Assembly: GCF_030122845.1 (NCBI RefSeq)
Contig: NZ_CP126084.1
Location: 434,001-498,000 of the forward strand
DNA length: 64,000 nucleotides
Direction: 5' to 3'
Source: Paenibacillus woosongensis
Lineage (GTDB): Bacteria; Bacillota; Bacilli; Paenibacillales; Paenibacillaceae
Positions 24,927-34,016 of this stretch are shown piece after piece (positions within the stretch are counted from its first letter, which is position 1; the number at the start of each line of letters is the position of its first letter). Position numbers and translations under genes: made by a program. The notes beneath the pieces are model-generated. The model had not been told where the DNA came from and did no database searches. It was given only the letters and a program-made list of their open reading frames with translations.

Positions 24927-25808
24927 GTGGATAAGGTGCTCTCCAATAAAAAGATAATCGCACTCTATGTACTGCCATCACTGCTTCTCATTTTGGGCGT
25001 CGTGTACATTCCGATCATACTTACCGGCTACTACGGCTTGAATAAATGGAATGGCATCAGCGCCATGAGTTACATCGGTTTTGAAAACTACCTGGCTCTA
25101 GCGAAGGATAGCGCTTTTTGGAGCAGTGCCTGGCACTCGCTTCTGCTGGCTTTGTTCTCTACGCTCAGCTTAGTGATTTATTTGGCTGTAGCTATGGTTC
25201 TTGCTACCCGCATCAAGGGAGCGAACCTGTTCCGTAAAATCTATTTGATCCCGATGCTGTTGTCGTCGGTTGCGATTGCGCAATTGTGGCTAAAAATTTA
25301 CCATCCGACCAATGGGATCGTAAACAGCTTTTTGCAATCTATCGGTATTGCTAATCCTCCTGCATGGCTTGCAGACACATCGTTGGTACTGCCTGCACTG
25401 TTCATTCCGATTCTGTGGCAATATGCGGGTTTTTATATTCTGATCTACTACGCAGCTCTGAAGAATATTCCGGCTTCCCTGGAGGAAGCGGCGAAAATCG
25501 ACGGTGCGAACGCACTGCAAATCGCTTGGAAAATCAAGCTTCCACTTGCGATGGAAGTGATCAAGGTTACGATCGTTCTTGCCGTTGTCGGGTCGCTGAA
25601 ATATTTTGACCTGATCTACGTTATGACCGACGGCGGACCAAACGGAGCCAGTGAGGTTATGGCCTCGTACATGTATCGCGTAGCTTTCCGGGCTTATGAT
25701 TTCGGCTACGGCAGCGCGATCGGATTCTTCCTGCTCGTCATTTGTCTCATCATTACGTGGGTTATTCGCAAATTAACCGCTACGAAAGATACCATTCAAT
25801 ATTCCTAA
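24927..25808 (+). CDS. Sugar ABC transporter permease (MalF/UgpA family)
   Basis: Permease of 293 residues with six predicted helices, the first at residues 10-32 (IALYVLPSLLLILGVVYIPIIL). The EAA loop reads LEEAAKIDGANALQIAWKIKLPLAMEV near residues 187-213. It follows the binding-protein gene after a leaky hairpin and precedes its partner permease by 13 bp. No ATPase gene is encoded, so a shared MsmX-type ATPase is expected. Confidence 0.94.
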   Translation: MDKVLSNKKIIALYVLPSLLLILGVVYIPIILTGYYGLNKWNGISAMSYIGFENYLALAKDSAFWSSAWHSLLLALFSTLSLVIYLAVAMVLATRIKGANLFRKIYLIPMLLSSVAIAQLWLKIYHPTNGIVNSFLQSIGIANPPAWLADTSLVLPALFIPILWQYAGFYILIYYAALKNIPASLEEAAKIDGANALQIAWKIKLPLAMEVIKVTIVLAVVGSLKYFDLIYVMTDGGPNGASEVMASYMYRVAFRAYDFGYGSAIGFFLLVICLIITWVIRKLTATKDTIQYS

Positions 25809-25821
25809 GGAGGGACGCTTC

Positions 25822-26706
25822 ATGATATCTGGAACCGCAGGACAGCTTCAGAGCGGACCGGCTAGCTCGGGGGCAGCCCTTGGACGCAAAATAGGCTATG
25901 GCCTGTTGTATATCATTCTGATTCTGGTGGCTGTTCTTCAATTGCTGCCGCTCGTATGGCTGCTGTTCTTCTCGCTTAAAAACAATCAGGAAGTGTTCAA
26001 CCTTCCGCCGTTCTCGCTCCCGATGGACCCTAAATGGGCAAACTATAGCAAGGTATGGAACGCGGGGAATATTAATGTGTACTTCTTGAACAGCGTATGG
26101 GTTACCGTATTGGCGACCGCGCTGACGGTTATTCTGGGCAGCTTGGTCACCTATGCCGTAACGAGAATGAAGTGGAAGGGAAGCTCCTTCGTGCTTGGCC
26201 TGTTTATGGTCGCAATGATGATTCCTGTCCACTCGACGCTCATTCCTTTGTTTAGCGTATATAACAAAATCGGATTGACGGATCATCCGTTGTCGCTCAT
26301 ATTCTCCTATGTTGCGTTCAATATGCCGATTACGATTATGATTCTGCTGGGCTTCTACTACGCGCTGCCGCGCGAGGTGGAGGAAGCCGCCGTCATCGAC
26401 GGCTGCTCTGTGAACCGGATGTTCGCGCAAATCGTATTTCCTATGACGAGCTCCGTGCTGGCCACAACAGCGATCATCAACATGATCTATAACTGGAACG
26501 AGTTTATTTTCGTAAATACGTTCATTAGCTCTGATATCTACAAGACCCTGACGGTCGGTGTACAGAACTTCATCGGTCAATATACGACGGACTGGGGTGC
26601 GATCGGCGCTACCCTGATGATCAGCATTCTGCCGATCCTGATCACTTTCCTGTTCCTTAGCGACAAGATCGTCGAAGGGATCGCCGCGGGTTCGGTTAAG
26701 GGTTAA
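25822..26706 (+). CDS. Sugar ABC transporter permease (MalG/UgpE family)
   Basis: Partner permease of 294 residues with six helices; the first is near residues 25-48 (IGYGLLYIILILVAVLQLLPLVWLLFF). The EAA loop reads VEEAAVIDGCSVNRMFAQIVFPM near 187-210, and the C-terminus SDKIVEGIAAGSVKG is typical. AAGGAGGG lies just before ATG 25822. It is the last gene of the operon; two 31-bp direct repeats and a terminator follow. Confidence 0.94.
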   Translation: MISGTAGQLQSGPASSGAALGRKIGYGLLYIILILVAVLQLLPLVWLLFFSLKNNQEVFNLPPFSLPMDPKWANYSKVWNAGNINVYFLNSVWVTVLATALTVILGSLVTYAVTRMKWKGSSFVLGLFMVAMMIPVHSTLIPLFSVYNKIGLTDHPLSLIFSYVAFNMPITIMILLGFYYALPREVEEAAVIDGCSVNRMFAQIVFPMTSSVLATTAIINMIYNWNEFIFVNTFISSDIYKTLTVGVQNFIGQYTTDWGAIGATLMISILPILITFLFLSDKIVEGIAAGSVKG

Positions 26707-26722
26707 GTTGAAACCGAAACAG

Positions 26723-26797
26723 TAAGAAGCCGTGATTAAAGTAATGTTATAGCAGTAACTGACTGTTAAGAAGCCGTGAACAAAATAATGTTATAGC
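26723..26797 (+). repeat. Pair of 31-bp imperfect direct repeats
   Basis: Bases 26723-26753 and 26767-26797 differ at only three positions (both contain TAAGAAGCCGTGA and TAATGTTATAGC), with starts 44 bp apart. They lie between the permease stop and the terminator, so they are transcribed in the 3' untranslated region. Role unknown. Confidence 0.8.
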
Positions 26798-26813
26798 TTA
26801 AGCTGTATGTGAT

Positions 26814-26851
26814 AAAGAACCTGGGCGAATCCCGGGTTCTTTATTCTTTTT
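26814..26851 (+). terminator. Terminator of the sugar ABC operon
   Basis: AAAGAACCTGGG (26814-26825) pairs with CCCGGGTTCTTT (26831-26842), one G-U pair, five-base loop, then a T-rich tail. Confidence 0.9.
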
Positions 26852-26920
26852 GGGGCAAGGATCAGCGTGCTAAAGGACATTGGTTCCGCTATAGCTCCAA
26901 AATTGGCGGATTTGCAGATC

Positions 26921-27055
26921 TAACGGACACAGGAGCCCCTATTGTGCCTAAAAGTCACGTAAAAAAAGACGATTAAAGGCAAATAGAGTCCCTGGTGTCC
27001 GTTAGGGTTGGGAAAGTATCTTTTTGGGGAGAATAGCGTCTCTTGTGTCCGTAAG
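26921..27055. repeat. Three copies of a GGACAC-containing intergenic repeat
   Basis: The 538-bp gap between the ABC operon and xynB holds three related ~24-bp units: plus strand 26921-26943 (CTAACGGACACAGGAG...), minus strand 26982-27006 and minus strand 27032-27055. Their shared core is ACGGACAC-(N)2-G-G-(N)3-CTATT. The orientation (one plus, two minus) allows hairpins. From 27061 to 27190 there is only degenerate CAACGAG/ACCGCAGAC-like DNA with no gene seen. Confidence 0.7.
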
Positions 27056-27190
27056 GATTCAGTGGGGAGTCGAACCACAAATAGACAACGAGTAACAACG
27101 GGCAGCCAACTGAAAGTTGTGAGTAACCACGGATAAACCGCAGACAACGAGCAAACCGCAGACCAGCCGCGAAGGAGGAACGATCAACCG

Positions 27191-27234
27191 CAAAACAGGC
27201 CGTCCCAGGATAAGCATATCCTTGGACGGCCTGT
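27191..27234 (-). terminator. Terminator of xynB
   Basis: An 18-base arm at 27195-27212 pairs with 27217-27234 (one mismatch pair) around AGCA. On the minus strand the stem is followed by TTTTG, just downstream of the xynB stop. Confidence 0.88.
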
Positions 27235-27244
27235 TGTTCATACA

Positions 27245-28852
27245 TTAATTGTTCTTGTACACAAAGTAGTCGAAGTCGGCCGGTGCGTTCTGGCCGGAAG
27301 TGTCCTGGCACTGCATGCCCACGAACGCTCCCGTGAAGAAGCCTCCGCCTTGGATGTAATCATCCGACAGCTTGTAGGAGTAGAAGTTGACCGGAATGAC
27401 GGTCCAGTTGGCTCCATCGAAAGAATAGGAGTAACGGTACACATCGGTCTCAACGTCTACGCGCAGGTACACGTACTGGACGTCCTCGGGAATCGCGATT
27501 TCATTGCCCTGCAGCGGTGCAGAGAACGTAAAGTTGTCGCAGGCCACGATTTCCAGGATTCTGCCCTTGTCTTCATTCCAGGAGATTTGACAGGAAGTCC
27601 AGTTCTGGGTGTTGTAGTAATTGACTAGTCCCGCGGACTGCTGGAATGTCGTCGGATTGAACGCAACCTTGGTTTCCGCCGTGAAGTTGAAATGCTGCCA
27701 GCGTCTAGCAATGAACGCCTGCGTAAATTTGGACGTCAGCGATTCCTTGCCGTACAGACGCAGATGGCCTGGTTTGTCAGTAAGCGAAACGATCTTCTCG
27801 CCGAGCGGAATCCGCAGGCTCTGGAAGTGGAGATTCAGCTTGTCGCTATCGAAATCGTCCTTCTCCGGGAAATCAGGCTCCCACTTCACTTCCGGAATGT
27901 TAGGCCCTTCGATTTGCAGGGAAGGCTGATTGCCGCCCACGACGTAAGGCCAGTCGTTCTTCCATTCCAAGCGCTGAATAGCCGTCTCTCTGCCCAGCGG
28001 GCAGTAGCCGCGAGGGTCGAGCAATGGCTGCCCTTCCCGGGACAACGGTCTTCCCGTCAGATGAACGAGGAACCATTCGTCGGTATGCGTCTGCACGATC
28101 GAGGCATGTCCTGCCTTTTGCAGCGGGTTGCGCGGTACGGCAAATGACGAGATCAGCGGGTTATCCGGATGTACCTCGTAAGGGCCGCGCAGATTTTTGG
28201 ATCGTGCAAGCGTTGCACAGTGATCGTATTTGGTGCCGCCTTCGGCCGTCAGCAAATAGTAGTAGCCGTTGATTTTGTACAAGTGTGGCGCTTCCGTCAG
28301 CTTAATATCGGTTCCTTTGAAAATAACTTCCCGCTTGCCAACCAGCTTCTTCTCACTGGCGTTGTACTCTTGAAGTACGATGCCATAGAAGTTGTGATGG
28401 CCGACGCGCTGATCCCACAGCATGTTGACGAGATATTTCTTGCCGTCCTCATCATGGAACAACGATGGATCAAAGCCGGAGCTGTTCAAATAAATCGGCT
28501 CGGACCATTCGCCGTCGATCGTATCGCAGGTCACGAGATAGTTGTGGCAGTCTTTCCATTGGCCTTCGGTCACTTTTACGTCCGTGTAAATGAGCCAGAA
28601 TTGACCGTCCGCGTAGGACAGCTGAGGCGCCCAGATTCCGCCGGAATCCGGATTGCCCATCATGTTGAGCTGGCTTAAGCGGTTCAGAGGTCTCGTTACC
28701 AGCCGCCAGTTCTTCAAATCCTTCGAGTGGTAAATGCCCACGCCTGGGAACCACTCGAAGGTGGATACGGCAATATAGTAGTCTTCTCCAACACGACAAA
28801 TGCTCGGGTCCGGGTTGAAGCCCGTCAAAATCGGGTTTTGAATGATAGCCAT
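27245..28852 (-). CDS. xynB: Beta-xylosidase, GH43
   Basis: Family 43 glycosidase of 535 residues that removes xylose from the non-reducing end of xylo-oligosaccharides. It closely resembles B. subtilis XynB in length (533) and in motifs. The catalytic residues are visible: general base D15 (GFNPDPS), pKa-modulating D128 ([11 protein letters not shown]) and general acid E187 (KLTEAPHLY). The five-bladed propeller (about 1-320) is followed by a C-terminal beta-sandwich ending [21 protein letters not shown]. No signal peptide, so it is cytosolic and acts on imported oligosaccharides. It is divergent from an AraC regulator across about 230 bp containing a 24-bp palindrome. Confidence 0.95.
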   Translation of the reverse strand: MAIIQNPILTGFNPDPSICRVGEDYYIAVSTFEWFPGVGIYHSKDLKNWRLVTRPLNRLSQLNMMGNPDSGGIWAPQLSYADGQFWLIYTDVKVTEGQWKDCHNYLVTCDTIDGEWSEPIYLNSSGFDPSLFHDEDGKKYLVNMLWDQRVGHHNFYGIVLQEYNASEKKLVGKREVIFKGTDIKLTEAPHLYKINGYYYLLTAEGGTKYDHCATLARSKNLRGPYEVHPDNPLISSFAVPRNPLQKAGHASIVQTHTDEWFLVHLTGRPLSREGQPLLDPRGYCPLGRETAIQRLEWKNDWPYVVGGNQPSLQIEGPNIPEVKWEPDFPEKDDFDSDKLNLHFQSLRIPLGEKIVSLTDKPGHLRLYGKESLTSKFTQAFIARRWQHFNFTAETKVAFNPTTFQQSAGLVNYYNTQNWTSCQISWNEDKGRILEIVACDNFTFSAPLQGNEIAIPEDVQYVYLRVDVETDVYRYSYSFDGANWTVIPVNFYSYKLSDDYIQGGGFFTGAFVGMQCQDTSGQNAPADFDYFVYKNN

Positions 28853-28959
28853 GCCTTATGCTCCTTTATAGGTTATTTGGAAAAGATGGGAGTCGAATAA
28901 TTGAGGTTCACACAGATAAATTACCCATTTCCACAAAGGGCTTATGGGCACTCTATCTA

Positions 28960-28983
28960 TGTTACAATAACTATATTGTAACA
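28960..28983. promoter_or_regulatory. 24-bp palindrome between xynB and AraC gene
   Basis: TGTTACAAT (28960-28968) and ATTGTAACA (28975-28983) are perfect inverted arms around AACTAT. Each arm contains a TACAAT -10-like hexamer, one per strand. It could be an operator or a symmetric pair of divergent promoter elements. Confidence 0.6.
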
Positions 28984-29082
28984 ATCCTATATGAAGCTTC
29001 CCATATCCATTGTATGTGGTTTTTTACCCAAATCAATCAACTTTGGCGGCTGTGAGGAATGATTATAAAGGAGTCTGGTGCT

Positions 29083-29967
29083 ATGGAGATCAAAACCGAT
29101 CGCATGAGAAGAGAAATGATGCTGCCCGATATGGAATCCACCTTCCGCGTATTTGCCGCACACTGGCGCACGGTCGACCGGGATTGGAAGTATCCTTCCC
29201 ATAAACATCCCCTGTTCGAGGTCAATCTGGTTCTGTCCGGTACGCAGGAAATGAAGGTCAATCGAACGGTCTATGTGCAGCAGCCGGGTGATCTGCTCCT
29301 GCTCGGACCGGATGATGTGCATGAAAGCCGGGTGCTCGGCGAGGAGGAAATGACGTATTATTGCGTGCATTTTGACGTGGATGAACGAGCCTTCCGGGAG
29401 CTGTTGTACCGCAACGAAGCCTGCTATCATGCTGCGGGAAGCGAACTGGCATCAGCGATCCGCCCTGCGCTGGACAAGCTGATCGCTCTGACGTCGGAGG
29501 AGGCTGTGGTCCGCGTAGAATCCCGCATGGAAGCATTGTCTGCGTTGTTCGAGCTGTTTGCGGGAATTAGCGGCACGCTTGGCAGGCGGGACGGCGATGC
29601 TTCGCCATCGCGGATGTCCCAGACCGCTTCCGAGGTTGCTGCTTTACTGGAGCAAGCCGTGGATGAAACAGCGGAAGGCACCCGCAATGGCCGCGACATG
29701 GAGACGATTGAGTCGATCGCTGCGGCAGTAGGTTACAGCCCCTCTTCGGTGAACCGGATGTTTACATCGGTATTTGGCGTGTCCCCGCGGCAGTACTTGT
29801 CCAACTTGATGCTCAAGAAGTCCAAGCTGCTGCTAATGGATCCCGAGCTAACGATCGAGGACGTTTCGCATAGGCTGGGCTACAAGAATATCGCCCATTT
29901 CAGCCGCCAGTTCAAGCGCTGGACCGGAGAATCGCCAAGCCGATTCCGGGGGCGGTTTCATAATTAG
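29083..29967 (+). CDS. AraC-family regulator with cupin sensor, probably of xynB
   Basis: Regulator of 294 residues. The N-terminal cupin-like sensor (about 20-100) reads HKHPLFEVNLVLSGTQEMKVN, with QPGDLLLLGPDDVHES. The C-terminal AraC domain (about 200-290) reads AAVGYSPSSVNRMFTSVFGVSPRQYLSNLML and HRLGYKNIAHFSRQFKRWTGESPSRFR. ATG 29083 is chosen because AAAGGAG lies nine bases upstream; an ATG at 29059 lacks one. It is divergent from xynB, so it likely controls that gene in response to a pentose or oligosaccharide. Confidence 0.9.
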   Translation: MEIKTDRMRREMMLPDMESTFRVFAAHWRTVDRDWKYPSHKHPLFEVNLVLSGTQEMKVNRTVYVQQPGDLLLLGPDDVHESRVLGEEEMTYYCVHFDVDERAFRELLYRNEACYHAAGSELASAIRPALDKLIALTSEEAVVRVESRMEALSALFELFAGISGTLGRRDGDASPSRMSQTASEVAALLEQAVDETAEGTRNGRDMETIESIAAAVGYSPSSVNRMFTSVFGVSPRQYLSNLMLKKSKLLLMDPELTIEDVSHRLGYKNIAHFSRQFKRWTGESPSRFRGRFHN

Positions 29968-30085
29968 GGCTTTTATGTCTGATTCAGGAATTAATATTTA
30001 CAGCAGTAAAAAAATAACATATACTCCTTACTGTTTGGCATTCCCAAAGGAATGACCTATAAATTGGTAAGGAGTGATTTTTTCG

Positions 30086-31207
30086 TTGGATCAAAACCAA
30101 ACACCTAATCCGGGCCCCAGCTTAGACCCGAATTATAATGCTCCAGTTTCTGGGCCTCCTCCATGGGGAAATTACAACGGTCCGCCAGTTCCACCGGAGC
30201 CGCAATATTCGCGGGTAGAAGCAATTGCCCGCAGCTATGGAACTGACATCGTCTTTAGACGTTGGGCCGCTACGATGATAGACCTGGTCACTTTTGTGGG
30301 GATTCTCTTTACGATGCTCTCTTTTAACAATCCGTATTTGGCCCCGGTCTTTATTGGTTTCCTGCTGCTGTATCATCTTTTGCTTGAAGGCTTTACCGGT
30401 TTCACAGTGGGAAAATTCATTGTCCGCATTCAGGCTGTTAGAGAGGATGGAAGGCCGCCGGGATTGCTTAAGTCCTTGATTCGGACGCTGCTCCGCCTGG
30501 TCGAGACGAATCCTGCGTTATTTGGGGCCATACCTGCGGGAATTTGCGCTCTGGCCACGAAGAAGAAGCAGCGTCTAGGGGATATGGCCGCCAATACATA
30601 TGTGTTAAAAGTGTCGGATTTAAAGTTCAAGGAGCCGAGCCGCAGGGCCAAAATTACGCTTACGGCGATATTCTCCGTCATTATTTGCCTGGCAGTAATA
30701 CCGAACGTGATTGCCTTGACCGTAACCGGTTATCCGGAGTCTAAGCCGGCAAGCGTTGTACATAGAAGTGAAGATGGTCAGTTTCAACTGACGGATGGAT
30801 TAGGGTTAAAGCGTGATTCTTCGACAATCAAAGAGATTGACGCGAACCTGGCAATATCCAATTACTGGGGCAGCAAAGGTATTGTTGTATTTACATATCC
30901 AAAAGAGGAATTTGATGCTGCTGTTACGCTAGAGGATTTTTACTTAGCCATGAAGGAGGAAAGGCTGGATGCAACGACGACCGTTATCCACGACCGGATG
31001 ATCCGAATAAACGGCGATGGGGCTTACGAATTGACCTACCGGGAGAGGGTCGACGGAGATGATTACATTTATATTGCGACGTTTGTAGCTACACCGGAGC
31101 ATTTTCATGAAGTCATCGCCATTACGGAAAAACGGTATTACGAGGAGGACCGGTCTAAGCTTCGCGCAACCATAGCTACCTTTAAGGAAACGAGCGGCGA
31201 TACATAA
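30086..31207 (+). CDS. RDD-family membrane protein, second copy
   Basis: Protein of 373 residues. It begins with a proline-rich cytosolic segment (about residues 1-40; PNPGPSLDPNYNAP, GPPVPPEPQ), then an RDD domain (about 50-165; FRRWAATMIDLVTFVGIL, TVGKFIVRIQAVREDGRPPG, KKQRLGDMAANTYVL), a third helix (about 178-200) and a C-terminal domain predicted outside. The same order and TFKETSGD-like end recall the RDD gene at 19617-20675. TTG 30086 is preferred since AAGGAGTG (30069-30076) lies nine bases upstream. It is a single-gene unit with its own terminator; function unknown. Confidence 0.83.
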   Translation: MDQNQTPNPGPSLDPNYNAPVSGPPPWGNYNGPPVPPEPQYSRVEAIARSYGTDIVFRRWAATMIDLVTFVGILFTMLSFNNPYLAPVFIGFLLLYHLLLEGFTGFTVGKFIVRIQAVREDGRPPGLLKSLIRTLLRLVETNPALFGAIPAGICALATKKKQRLGDMAANTYVLKVSDLKFKEPSRRAKITLTAIFSVIICLAVIPNVIALTVTGYPESKPASVVHRSEDGQFQLTDGLGLKRDSSTIKEIDANLAISNYWGSKGIVVFTYPKEEFDAAVTLEDFYLAMKEERLDATTTVIHDRMIRINGDGAYELTYRERVDGDDYIYIATFVATPEHFHEVIAITEKRYYEEDRSKLRATIATFKETSGDT

Positions 31208-31225
31208 ATTATGCTGCAGCCAGGA

Positions 31226-31270
31226 TTGCCCCAAGGTCAAAATATACGACCTGTTGGGGCAGTTATTTTT
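31226..31270 (+). terminator. Terminator between second RDD gene and AraC gene
   Basis: TTGCCCCAA pairs with TTGGGGCA, plus GGTC/GACC nearer the loop with a two-base bulge, then GTTATTTTTTA. It overlaps the end of the convergent AraC gene. Confidence 0.8.
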
Positions 31271-32105
31271 TATAGTTCTCCCCTCGCTTTCTGGAGGACC
31301 TGGGCGAGTGGCCAGTCACTTTTTTGAACATTTTCGAAAACAGAAACGGGTCGGTATAGCCGACAGAGCGCGATACATCGCTGATGGTAAGCTCGGGGTT
31401 GCGGAGCAGCTCGATGGCTCGATTCATCCGATATTCCAGCAAAAAGGTTTGTAAAGAGACGCCGAACTGCGCCTTGAACAGCCCGGATAAATAAGTCCGG
31501 TCAAGCCCGACGGAACGGGCGATGTCCATGACGGTAATTTTTTGGCTGTAGCTCCGCTCGATCCATTCAATGGCTTTGTTCACATAGACTTCTTTGGAGT
31601 GGGAGGCCTTAGGCTCCAGCGCCGCATCCGGTGAACAGGAAATCAGTTCGGCCATCATGCGGTAAACGATACTCTGAATCAGAACGTCCCCGCCGCGTTC
31701 CAAGCGGGCAGCTGCGAGATCGTTGTAGAAGGTTTTGAACAGGCGGCTGTTTGTTTGAAAAATGGGGCTGACCAGGGAGAGGCCGGCCCGCTGCAGCAAG
31801 GATTTGACATGGAGCCCTCTGAAGCCGATCCAGGAATACGTCCATGGGCTGGCCGTGTCAGCTTCATAGTGGACCAGGGTATCGGGAGGAATAAGGAAGC
31901 CATCACCAGATTGCAGTTCGTAGGTCTGGCCGCCGATATGAAACCGTCCCGCACCTTCAAGGACGTAGTGGATAATGTAGCAGTCGCGCAGCCCGGGGCC
32001 CCAGGCATGGCCGGACAGGCATTCCTCCATGCCAAAGAATAGCAGGCTGAGATCCATTTGGCTCTGAAAAGTTTCGTTAAAGTGAACGATGTTGATACGG
32101 CTCAT
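31263..32105 (-). CDS. AraC-family regulator, probably of melA
   Basis: Regulator of 280 residues from ATG 32105, with AGAGGGA about ten bases upstream; the longer frame to 32210 lacks a ribosome site. The N-terminal cupin domain (about 20-110) includes YIIHYVLEGAGRFHIGGQTYELQSGDGFLIPPDTLVHY. The C-terminal AraC domain (about 175-275) reads ARSVGLDRTYLSGLFKAQFGVSLQTFLLEYRM and SVGYTDPFLFSKMFKKVTGHSPRSSRKR. This is the MsmR-like type. It is divergent from alpha-galactosidase melA across about 250 bp, so it is the likely regulator of melA. Confidence 0.9.
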   Translation of the reverse strand: MSRINIVHFNETFQSQMDLSLLFFGMEECLSGHAWGPGLRDCYIIHYVLEGAGRFHIGGQTYELQSGDGFLIPPDTLVHYEADTASPWTYSWIGFRGLHVKSLLQRAGLSLVSPIFQTNSRLFKTFYNDLAAARLERGGDVLIQSIVYRMMAELISCSPDAALEPKASHSKEVYVNKAIEWIERSYSQKITVMDIARSVGLDRTYLSGLFKAQFGVSLQTFLLEYRMNRAIELLRNPELTISDVSRSVGYTDPFLFSKMFKKVTGHSPRSSRKRGENYKK

Positions 32106-32358
32106 TTTGCTGTTTTCCCTCTTCCCGTACCGACTTGCCGCATTCAGCACCCTGTATTGCGCCGCATGACGGTGAATAGCCGATTGTTTGTTATTGCAGG
32201 TTACATGCATTATAACAGGTATGACATTGGATACAACCGAAGAAATCAGATTAGTAAATGGGATTATGACATGTTTAAGTGGGAATGAGCCATGTTCAGT
32301 CTACAGCTTTGCGCATATAGTTAAGTTACATTTAACGAATGATGGAGGCGATGAAGCA

Positions 32359-33657
32359 GTGGCTAAAATTACATTTTTAGGCGCAGGAAGTACGGTATTT
32401 GTCAAAAACGTTCTTGGAGACGTCATGCTGACCGAATCTCTGCAGGGCTTTGAACTCGCTTTATTTGATATCGATATGGAGCGGCTAAAGGATTCGGAGA
32501 ACCTGCTCAACAGCATGAAGCAATCGCTTGGCAGTACCTGTGTTGTAAAGGCTTACAGCAATCGGAAGGAAGCGCTTCGGGGTGCGAAATATGTCATTAA
32601 CGCGATTCAGGTGGGGGGTTATGACCCTTGCACGATTACCGATTTTGAACTCCCTAAAAAATATGGACTGCGGCAGACGATTGCCGATACGCTGGGGATT
32701 GGCGGCATATTCCGCAACTTACGTACAATTCCGGTGATGCTCGACTTCGCTAGGGATATGCAGGAGGTATGTCCGGATGCTTGGTTCTTAAATTATACGA
32801 ACCCGATGGCGGTACTAACGAATGTCATGAATACCGTGGGCGGAATCAAGACTGTCGGCTTGTGCCATAGCGTCCAGAAATGCATTCCGGAGCTGTTCGG
32901 AGCGCTTGGCTTGAGCGAGGAAGGCCTGGAGACGAAGATAGCGGGGATCAATCATATGGCCTGGCTGCTGGAAGTGAAGCGGGACGGCAAGGATCTGTAC
33001 CCGGAAATCCGCAGGCTTGCCGCCGAGAAGCAGAAGGAGAGCCACCATGATATGGTGCGCTTTGAGCTGATGCTGCGCTTCGGCTATTATGTCACGGAAT
33101 CTTCGGAGCATAATGCTGAATATCATCCGTATTTTATAAAACGTAATTATCCCGAGCTGATCGAGCGCTTCAATATTCCGCTAGATGAGTATCCGCGGCG
33201 CTGCATAGCTCAAATCGAAGGCTGGAAGGAGCAGCGGGAAAGGTTGTTTGCCAGCGAAAGCATCGAGCATACCCGCAGTCTGGAATACGCTTCGTATATT
33301 CTGGAGGCGATGGAGACGAATCGTCCATACAAAATTGGGGGCAACGTCATGAACACAGGCCTGATTACCAACCTGCCGCAGGAAGCCTGCGTCGAGGTGC
33401 CGTGCCTGGTCGATGCTTCGGGCATTACACCGACCTATGTCGGAGCGCTGCCGCCACAGCTTGCCGCATTGAACCGGACGAATATTAATACGCAGCTGCT
33501 GACGATCGAAGCGGCGGTTACCGGAAAGAAGGAGCATATCTATCATGCGGCACTGCTTGATCCGCACACAGCTGCGGAGCTCTCGATCGACGACATCGTG
33601 GCGATGTGTGACGATTTGATCGAAGCCCATGGGGAGTGGCTGCCGAGGTTTCAATAG
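32359..33657 (+). CDS. melA: Alpha-galactosidase, GH4
   Basis: NAD- and metal-dependent family 4 glycosidase, 432 residues, the same length as B. subtilis MelA. It hydrolyses alpha-1,6-galactosides such as melibiose or raffinose in the cytosol. The Rossmann loop is at the N-terminus (ITFLGAGSTVFVKNVLGD); metal-binding Cys/His are in the GLCHSVQ segment near residue 172 and the INHMAWLLEV and HNAEYHPYF segments follow. GTG 32359 is chosen: GGAGG (32344-32348) is ten bases upstream and the resulting start (MAKITFLGAGST) matches the family. The open frame extending upstream to 32188 has no ribosome site. Confidence 0.95.
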   Translation: MAKITFLGAGSTVFVKNVLGDVMLTESLQGFELALFDIDMERLKDSENLLNSMKQSLGSTCVVKAYSNRKEALRGAKYVINAIQVGGYDPCTITDFELPKKYGLRQTIADTLGIGGIFRNLRTIPVMLDFARDMQEVCPDAWFLNYTNPMAVLTNVMNTVGGIKTVGLCHSVQKCIPELFGALGLSEEGLETKIAGINHMAWLLEVKRDGKDLYPEIRRLAAEKQKESHHDMVRFELMLRFGYYVTESSEHNAEYHPYFIKRNYPELIERFNIPLDEYPRRCIAQIEGWKEQRERLFASESIEHTRSLEYASYILEAMETNRPYKIGGNVMNTGLITNLPQEACVEVPCLVDASGITPTYVGALPPQLAALNRTNINTQLLTIEAAVTGKKEHIYHAALLDPHTAAELSIDDIVAMCDDLIEAHGEWLPRFQ

Positions 33658-33937
33658 CGGCCTGCCAGGGTGTGCAGGTAGTATGGAAAGGGACAGGATG
33701 GGATGAAATCTACATAGGGATTGATAGAGGTTGTACAGAGCCTGCAGCCCTTGCGTAGAGCCTGCATAAATCTTTCGTAAAACCCATCATGGACCTTGCG
33801 TTAACCCTTCGTAAGCACTGTGCAACCCTTGCAGCCCTTGTAGCCCTTGTGAAAGAGCCTGTGCAGAGCTTGTATATTCACCTCTAACTATTGACGGTAA
33901 TTGGAAAACCCTGGTATTATTTGAACAATTGGCGAAG
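33658..33937. repeat. Intergenic DNA with degenerate CCCTTG-type short repeats
   Basis: Between melA and the nuclease-like gene, no gene is seen. From about 33730 to 33880 the DNA is built of short imperfect units such as AGCCCTTGC, AACCCTTCGTA, AACCCTTGCAGCCCTTGTAG and AGAGCCTGTGCAGAG. Confidence 0.6.
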
Positions 33938-33979
33938 AACGTCCTCAATCACTTTTAGGTGGTTTGGGGGCGTTTTTTT
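33938..33979 (+). terminator. Rho-independent terminator upstream of the nuclease-like gene
   Basis: AACGTCCTCAA pairs with TTGGGGGCGTT (several G-U pairs), with an inner TCACT/GGTGG stem, then TTTTTTT. It insulates the next gene from upstream transcription; it may be the distal terminator of melA. Confidence 0.75.
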
Positions 33980-34016
33980 ATTTTAAAATTCGGTGGAGTA
34001 GGAGGAGCTGTCTGTG

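Noticed and set aside
25780..26580. 266-codon minus-strand ORF opposite a permease gene
   Set aside because: Antisense shadow; Arg/His/Gln-rich with no fold pattern.
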